Assembly: GCF_042643265.1 (NCBI RefSeq)
Contig: NZ_JBHRRZ010000014.1
Span: 1 to 64,000, forward strand
Origin: Virgibacillus_O sediminis
Lineage (GTDB): Bacteria > Bacillota > Bacilli > Bacillales > Amphibacillaceae
Reading direction: 5' to 3'
DNA length: 64,000 nt
In this document: one piece after another, positions 59,400 to 64,000 of the stretch
Position numbering within the stretch: position 1 is the stretch's first letter
How the letters are laid out: each line of letters opens with the position of its first letter
Made by a program: the position numbers and the translations under genes
Notes under the pieces: generated by a model
The model's input: only the letters and a program-made list of their open reading frames with translations
Database searches by the model: none
Told to the model about the DNA's origin: nothing

Positions 59400-60482
59400 A
59401 TGGTGCGGAGAAGTAACAGGGTACTCGTCATCAATCCTGGCTCCACTTCCACAAAGATAGGTGTTTTTGATGAAGACATCTGTGTTTTTCAGAAAACGAT
59501 CCGGCATGACCCCCAGGAATTAAACCAATTTAACCGTATCATTGACCAGTATGACTTTCGTAAAAATGTCATTTTGGAAAACTTGGACTATGAAGGCATC
59601 AACATATCCAAGTTAAATGCGGTGTGCGGACGCGGAGGTCTGCTGAAGCCGATCGAGGGTGGTACTTATGCAGTCAATGAATCCATGCTGCATGATTTGA
59701 AGATCGGCTTAAATGGAGAACACGCTTCCAATTTGGGTGGGATCCTTTCGCATGAGATTGCGTTTGGTTTAAATATTCCTGCATTTATTGTAGATCCCGT
59801 CGTGGTGGATGAGCTGGAGGATATCGCTCGGTTCTCTGGATTTCCGGATATTCCGCGCAAGAGTATTTTCCATGCTTTGAATCATAAGGCAGTGGCCAGA
59901 AAGGCTGCGGCGGAGCTGGGTACAGCTTATGAGGATGCATCTATGATAGTTACCCATATGGGAGGAGGCATCACTACAGGGGCCCACCGGTATGGAAGAG
60001 TTATCGATGTTAATAACGGCCTGCATGGAGATGGCCCATTCTCACCTGAGAGAGCTGGAACAGTGCCTGCAGGGGATCTAGTCCAACTATGCTTCTCTGG
60101 AGAACTGTATCGGGATGAAGTAATGAAAAAACTGGTGGGTGAAGGAGGGTTAATGGCCTATCTTCAGACAAATGATGCTATGGAAGTGGAAAAACGGATA
60201 GAGAATGGAGATAGGCTGGCAAAGCAGGTATATGAGGCAATGGCTTATCAAATAGCCAAGGAGATCGGTGCAATGGCAGCCATACTTGAAGGGAAAGTAG
60301 ATGCCATTGTATTAACAGGAGGCCTCGCTTACAGCAAATTGCTGATCCATCTGATTACTAAAAGGGTGAAGTGGATAGCAGATATACTCACTTATCCAGG
60401 TGAAAATGAATTGGAGGCTCTTAATGAAGGGGTCCTGAGGGTCCTGCATGGGGAGGAGCAGGCAAAAGTATATCCGGAATAA
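59400..60482 (+). CDS. buk: Butyrate (branched-chain fatty acid) kinase
   Basis: A 360-residue acetokinase-family enzyme that makes ATP from acyl phosphate, releasing the branched-chain fatty acid. NPGSTSTKIGVF at the N-terminus, HMGGGITTGAHRYGRVIDVNNG near residue 180, and LTGGLAYSKLL. ATG at 59400 with GGAGG five bases upstream. In operon order ptb-bcd-buk as in B. subtilis. Confidence 0.96.
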   Translation: MVRRSNRVLVINPGSTSTKIGVFDEDICVFQKTIRHDPQELNQFNRIIDQYDFRKNVILENLDYEGINISKLNAVCGRGGLLKPIEGGTYAVNESMLHDLKIGLNGEHASNLGGILSHEIAFGLNIPAFIVDPVVVDELEDIARFSGFPDIPRKSIFHALNHKAVARKAAAELGTAYEDASMIVTHMGGGITTGAHRYGRVIDVNNGLHGDGPFSPERAGTVPAGDLVQLCFSGELYRDEVMKKLVGEGGLMAYLQTNDAMEVEKRIENGDRLAKQVYEAMAYQIAKEIGAMAAILEGKVDAIVLTGGLAYSKLLIHLITKRVKWIADILTYPGENELEALNEGVLRVLHGEEQAKVYPE

Positions 60483-60509
60483 TTAAATCGGTAAAGGAGT
60501 TTACTACAT

Positions 60510-61931
60510 ATGACAAAAGACTATGATCTCGTCGTACTTGGAGGAGGTACCGGAGGATATGTTGCTGCCATCCGAGCTTCCCAGCTTGGGATGCAAGTAG
60601 CGGTAGTGGAAAAGGGAGACCTGGGGGGTACCTGCCTGCATAGGGGCTGTATCCCTTCAAAAGCATTGTTGCGCAGTGCCGAGGTGCTCAGGCAAACTAA
60701 AAAAGCTGATGAGTATGGTGTGGAAACAGGAGCCGCTTCACTGAATTTCGACCGGGTACAGCAGCGCAAGCAAAAGATTGTAGATACTCTTCACAATGGA
60801 GTAAAGGCCCTGATGAAAAAGGGGAAAATTGATGTTTTCCAAGGATTTGGCCGTATATTGGGTCCAAGCATTTTTTCACCTATACCGGGGACAATCTCAA
60901 TCGAGTATGACAATGGAGAAGAAAATACCATGATTGTTCCGAAGAATGTATTGATTGCCACGGGCTCCCGTCCTAACATACTCTCCGGAATATCTGTCGA
61001 TGGAGTTCATGTGATGACTTCTGATGAAGCTCTGTCCATGGAAGAACTCCCTGAATCGATATTGGTAGTAGGCGGTGGAGTTATCGGTATTGAATGGGCA
61101 TCCATGCTCTGCGATTTCGGAGTCAATGTGACTGTATTAGAATACTTAGACCGAATTTTGCCATCTGAAGATGAGGAAGTGGCCAAGGAAATAGAAAAGC
61201 AGTTAACAAGAAAAGGAGTCACTTTTGTAACAGGAAGCAAGGTTCTTCCGGAGACACTTCAAATCAAGGATGGTGTCTCCGTAGAGGCAGAAAAAGAGGG
61301 GGTTACAAATTTATTCCAATCGGAGAAAATGCTGATATCTGTTGGCAGGAAAGCGAACACTTCCAATATCGGCCTGGAAAATACCGATATCCAAATAGAG
61401 AAAGGATTCATAGAAACTAATCAATATTATCAAACAAAAGAGTCACATATTTATGCGATTGGTGATGTGATTGGCGGGATGCAATTAGCCCATGCTGCAT
61501 CCCATGAAGGAATCACAGCTGTAGAGCATATGGCTGGAAAGGCCCCCTTGCCAATCGATTACAGTCAGGTTCCCTCCTGCATCTATTCTCATCCGGAAGC
61601 GGCAAGTATAGGTTTGACGGAGAAACAGGCCAGAGACCAAGGGTTTGATATTAAGATAGGAAGGTTTCCATTTAAGGCTGTAGGAAAAGCATTGGTCCAC
61701 GGCGATACAGATGGCTTTGTAAAAATTATTGCTGACAAAGCGACCGACGACATTCTAGGGGTTCACATGGTTGGACCCCACGTGACGGATATGATTTCAG
61801 AAGCAAGCCTTGCAAAAATAGTGGACGCTACACCATGGGAAGTAGGCTCTGCTATCCACCCCCACCCAACCCTTGCCGAAGTGATAGGGGAAGCAGCGCT
61901 GGCTGTTGACGGTATGGAAATTCATGGTTGA
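60510..61931 (+). CDS. lpdV: Dihydrolipoyl dehydrogenase (E3) of the branched-chain complex
   Basis: A 473-residue flavoprotein reoxidising dihydrolipoamide with NAD. FAD loop LGGGTGGYVAAI, redox disulfide GGTCLHRGCIPSK (near residues 39-51), NAD loop VGGGVIGIEWASML, AIGDVIGGMQLAHAASHEG, and the C-terminal active-site HPHPTLAEVIGEA. AAAGGAG precedes the ATG. Confidence 0.97.
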   Translation: MTKDYDLVVLGGGTGGYVAAIRASQLGMQVAVVEKGDLGGTCLHRGCIPSKALLRSAEVLRQTKKADEYGVETGAASLNFDRVQQRKQKIVDTLHNGVKALMKKGKIDVFQGFGRILGPSIFSPIPGTISIEYDNGEENTMIVPKNVLIATGSRPNILSGISVDGVHVMTSDEALSMEELPESILVVGGGVIGIEWASMLCDFGVNVTVLEYLDRILPSEDEEVAKEIEKQLTRKGVTFVTGSKVLPETLQIKDGVSVEAEKEGVTNLFQSEKMLISVGRKANTSNIGLENTDIQIEKGFIETNQYYQTKESHIYAIGDVIGGMQLAHAASHEGITAVEHMAGKAPLPIDYSQVPSCIYSHPEAASIGLTEKQARDQGFDIKIGRFPFKAVGKALVHGDTDGFVKIIADKATDDILGVHMVGPHVTDMISEASLAKIVDATPWEVGSAIHPHPTLAEVIGEAALAVDGMEIHG

Positions 61932-61952
61932 TATACAAGGAGGTTTTCGAAA

Positions 61953-62945
61953 ATGGCAACAGCTCGACATATATCCTTAGGTTTAACAGATGAAACGGTT
62001 CTTGAGATGTATAAGACGATGCTTCTGGCCAGAAAATTAGATGAAAGATTATGGCTGTTGAATCGTGCAGGAAAGATACCATTTGTTATTTCCTGCCAAG
62101 GACAGGAGGCTGCACAGATTGGTGCATCTTTCGCACTGGACAGAGAGCAAGATTATGTGGCTCCTTATTACCGTGATATGGGTGTAGTGTTGGCTTTTGG
62201 TATGACAGCGAAGGAACTAATGCTCTCCAGCTTTGCTAAAGCAGAAGATCCTAACTCTGGCGGCAGACAGATGCCTGGACATTTTGGCCACAAGAAAAAC
62301 AGGATTCTTTCTGGGTCTTCACCGGTAACCACTCAGGTACCACATGCAGTAGGTGTGGCATTGGCAGCAAAAATGGAAAATAAAGAGATTGTATCTTTTG
62401 CCACACTTGGAGAAGGGTCCTCCAACCAAGGGGATTTCCATGAAGGTTTGAATTTTGCAGGAGTGCATAAACTCCCTGTAATTACAATGGTAGAGAATAA
62501 TCAGTATGCGATATCGGTACCTGTTGAGAAGCAGATTGCAAGCAATAGTGTAGCAGAACGGGCCGGCAGTTATGGAATGCCTGGAATAAAGGTAGATGGC
62601 AACGATCCTCTATCCGTATATGAAGCGGTCAAAAAAGCGAGGGATCGAGCTGTTAAAGGCGAGGGCCCTTCGCTGATTGAAGCTGTCACCTACCGTTTTA
62701 CTGCTCATTCTAGTGATGATGACGACCGAACATATAGGGAGAGCAAAGAAGTGGAGGAAGCAAAGAAGAAGGATTCCTTAATCACATTTGCTGCATATCT
62801 GACTGAACATGGAATATTGACGAACGAAATTGAGGAAGGGATTCTGGATAATATAAAAAGTATGGTGGATGAAGCGACAGACTATGCGGAAGATGCACCA
62901 TATGCAGAAGCGGAATCTGCTCTGAATTTTGTATATGAACAGTAG
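61953..62945 (+). CDS. bkdAA: Branched-chain 2-oxoacid dehydrogenase E1 alpha subunit
   Basis: A 330-residue thiamine diphosphate enzyme subunit that decarboxylates 2-oxo acids and, with BkdAB, acylates lipoyl-E2. The ThDP motif is GEGSSNQGDFHEGLNFA... with NNQYAISVP (residues about 145-190); YRDMGVVLAFGM and the loop HSSDDDDRTYR are also typical. AAGGAGG precedes the ATG; 21 bases after lpdV. Confidence 0.97.
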   Translation: MATARHISLGLTDETVLEMYKTMLLARKLDERLWLLNRAGKIPFVISCQGQEAAQIGASFALDREQDYVAPYYRDMGVVLAFGMTAKELMLSSFAKAEDPNSGGRQMPGHFGHKKNRILSGSSPVTTQVPHAVGVALAAKMENKEIVSFATLGEGSSNQGDFHEGLNFAGVHKLPVITMVENNQYAISVPVEKQIASNSVAERAGSYGMPGIKVDGNDPLSVYEAVKKARDRAVKGEGPSLIEAVTYRFTAHSSDDDDRTYRESKEVEEAKKKDSLITFAAYLTEHGILTNEIEEGILDNIKSMVDEATDYAEDAPYAEAESALNFVYEQ

Positions 62946-62959
62946 GGAGGAGACAGAAA

Positions 62960-63943
62960 ATGCCGGTAATGTCTTATATTCAGGCAGTAACTGCTGCTTT
63001 ACGGGAAGAAATGCAACGTGATGAGAAAGTATTTGTCCTCGGCGAAGATGTAGGGAAAAAAGGGGGAGTCTTCCGGGCGACGGATGGGCTTTATGAAGAA
63101 TTTGGCGAAGCACGGGTCCTGGACACCCCTCTTGCAGAGTCTGCCATTGCTGGGGTAGGAATCGGAGCGGCTATGTATGGGATGCGTCCTGTAGCAGAGA
63201 TGCAGTTCGCCGACTTTATTATGCCTGCTGTCAATCAGATTATTTCTGAAGCTGCTAAAATGAGGTATCGCTCTAATAATGACTGGAATGTCCCAATCAC
63301 TATTCGAGCTCCATACGGAGGAGGCGTTCATGGAGCCCTTTATCATTCCCAGTCCGTAGAAGCGATTTTTGCCAATCAGCCCGGCCTAAAGATTGTTATG
63401 CCTTCAACACCGTATGATGTGAAGGGGCTATTGAAGGCGTCTATTCGCGATAACGATCCGGTATTATTCTTTGAGCATAAACGTGCCTACCGTCTTCTTA
63501 AAGGAGAAGTTCCTGAAGAAGATTATGTTCTCCCGATCGGCAAGGCTGATATAAAGAGGGATGGAAGCGACGTGACAGTTATCACATACGGCCTGGCTGT
63601 ACACTTTGCAATGCAGGCTGCAGAGAAACTGGCTGAGGAAGGGATAGATGTTCATATCCTCGACTTACGTACCGTTTACCCTATGGATAAAGAGGCTGTC
63701 ATAACTGCAGCAAAGAAAACAGGCAAGGTGCTGCTGATCACCGAAGATAACAAAGAAGGAAGTATAATAGGAGAGGCTTCAGCCATCATTGCCGAAAACT
63801 GCCTGTTTGACTTGGATGCGCCAATCCGTAGGCTTGCCGGGCCAGATGTGCCAGCTATGCCATACGCCCCTCCGATGGAAAAATATTTCATGATAAATCC
63901 GGATAAAGTGGAGGCGGCAATCAGGGATCTAGCCGAATTCTAG
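62960..63943 (+). CDS. bkdAB: Branched-chain 2-oxoacid dehydrogenase E1 beta subunit
   Basis: A 327-residue transketolase-like subunit: VFVLGEDVGKKGGVFRAT at the N-terminus, DTPLAESAIAGVGIGAAMYG, APYGGGVHGALYHSQSVEA, and C-terminal VLLITEDNKEGSIIGEASA. Its Glu in the first domain activates ThDP held with BkdAA. 14 bases after bkdAA. Products supply branched acyl-CoA primers for membrane fatty acids. Confidence 0.97.
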   Translation: MPVMSYIQAVTAALREEMQRDEKVFVLGEDVGKKGGVFRATDGLYEEFGEARVLDTPLAESAIAGVGIGAAMYGMRPVAEMQFADFIMPAVNQIISEAAKMRYRSNNDWNVPITIRAPYGGGVHGALYHSQSVEAIFANQPGLKIVMPSTPYDVKGLLKASIRDNDPVLFFEHKRAYRLLKGEVPEEDYVLPIGKADIKRDGSDVTVITYGLAVHFAMQAAEKLAEEGIDVHILDLRTVYPMDKEAVITAAKKTGKVLLITEDNKEGSIIGEASAIIAENCLFDLDAPIRRLAGPDVPAMPYAPPMEKYFMINPDKVEAAIRDLAEF

Positions 63944-63986
63944 AAGAGCCGCCCTATTCTTCAATTGTAATGTGTCCAGGAGGATG

Positions 63987-64000
63987 GTGAATCTAAAGTT
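63987..64000 (+). CDS. bkdB: Probable start of bkdB (E2 acyltransferase), cut by the window end
   Basis: AGGAGG at 63978-63983 is followed by ATGGTGAATCTAAAG. The frame from GTG 63987 reads VNLK, compatible with the start of a lipoyl-domain E2, the gene expected after bkdAB. Only about four codons are visible and the spacing to the ribosome-binding site is short, so the start and identity are tentative. Confidence 0.35.

Overview
This window is a chromosome segment from a low-GC, endospore-forming Gram-positive bacterium of the family Bacillaceae. Gene order follows the sodA-to-bkd arc of Bacillus subtilis: sodA, pbpA, rpmG, yqgN-yqgP, glcK, yqgS, yqgX, comG, yqhG-yqhH, gcv, mntR, efp, spoIIIA, accBC, nusB, folD, xseAB, ispA, tlyA, argR, recN, spoIVB, spo0A, bkd. 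Three features point to a salt- or alkali-adapted relative (Oceanobacillus/Virgibacillus/Lentibacillus-like; the genus is my inference): an OLE RNA with its OapA partner, a class II (B12-dependent) ribonucleotide reductase, and the absence of several B. subtilis genes from their usual slots (pst, lipM, yqhQ, aroQ, dxs).

Layout. 1-960: the probable end of an IS3-type element, then six tRNA genes (Asn, Met, His, Ile2, Ser, Phe) behind one sigma-A promoter and before a terminator. 1-5.4 kb: sodA, an MFS transporter and the class B penicillin-binding protein PbpA. 5.4-15.7 kb: small envelope genes, L33, 5-formyl-THF cyclo-ligase, rhomboid protease, a lone GerA-family germination protein, yqgQ, glucokinase, an LTA-synthase-family enzyme, a metallo-beta-lactamase-fold hydrolase, and two tiny membrane proteins (yqgW- and yqgY-like). 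15.8-19.7 kb: a complete seven-gene comG competence pseudopilus operon on the minus strand. 19.8-27.2 kb: yqzE, yqhG/yqhH, then a glycine riboswitch controlling gcvT-gcvPA-gcvPB, and a rhodanese. 27.4-34.7 kb: class II ribonucleotide reductase behind an NrdR-box pair, mntR, patatin, yqhP, yqhR, Xaa-Pro peptidase, efp.

34.9-40 kb: spoIIIAA-AH, the mother-cell half of the feeding-tube complex. 40.2-53.3 kb: accB-accC, yqhY, nusB, folD, xseA-xseB, ispA, then a 0.6-kb structured noncoding region that I identify as OLE RNA, followed by oapA, tlyA, argR, recN, spoIVB and spo0A. Spo0A has an excellent sigma-H promoter and a perfect 0A box. 53.4-55.1 kb: an aspartate kinase and yqzF on the minus strand. 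55.2-64 kb: the branched-chain keto acid pathway, with bkdR, a textbook sigma-54 promoter, ptb, bcd, buk, lpdV, bkdAA, bkdAB and probably the first codons of bkdB.

The strongest system-level observation is the OLE ribonucleoprotein locus (46.48-47.70 kb), with a consensus extended -10 promoter just after ispA and no dxs in the slot where alkaliphilic relatives usually have it. Other notable points are the NrdR boxes, the sigma-54/BkdR control region with a possible 21-codon ORF lying across it, the probable ATT start of yqzE, an unusual tRNA-Ser discriminator base, and an ambiguous base (N at 5448) that probably hides a frameshift.
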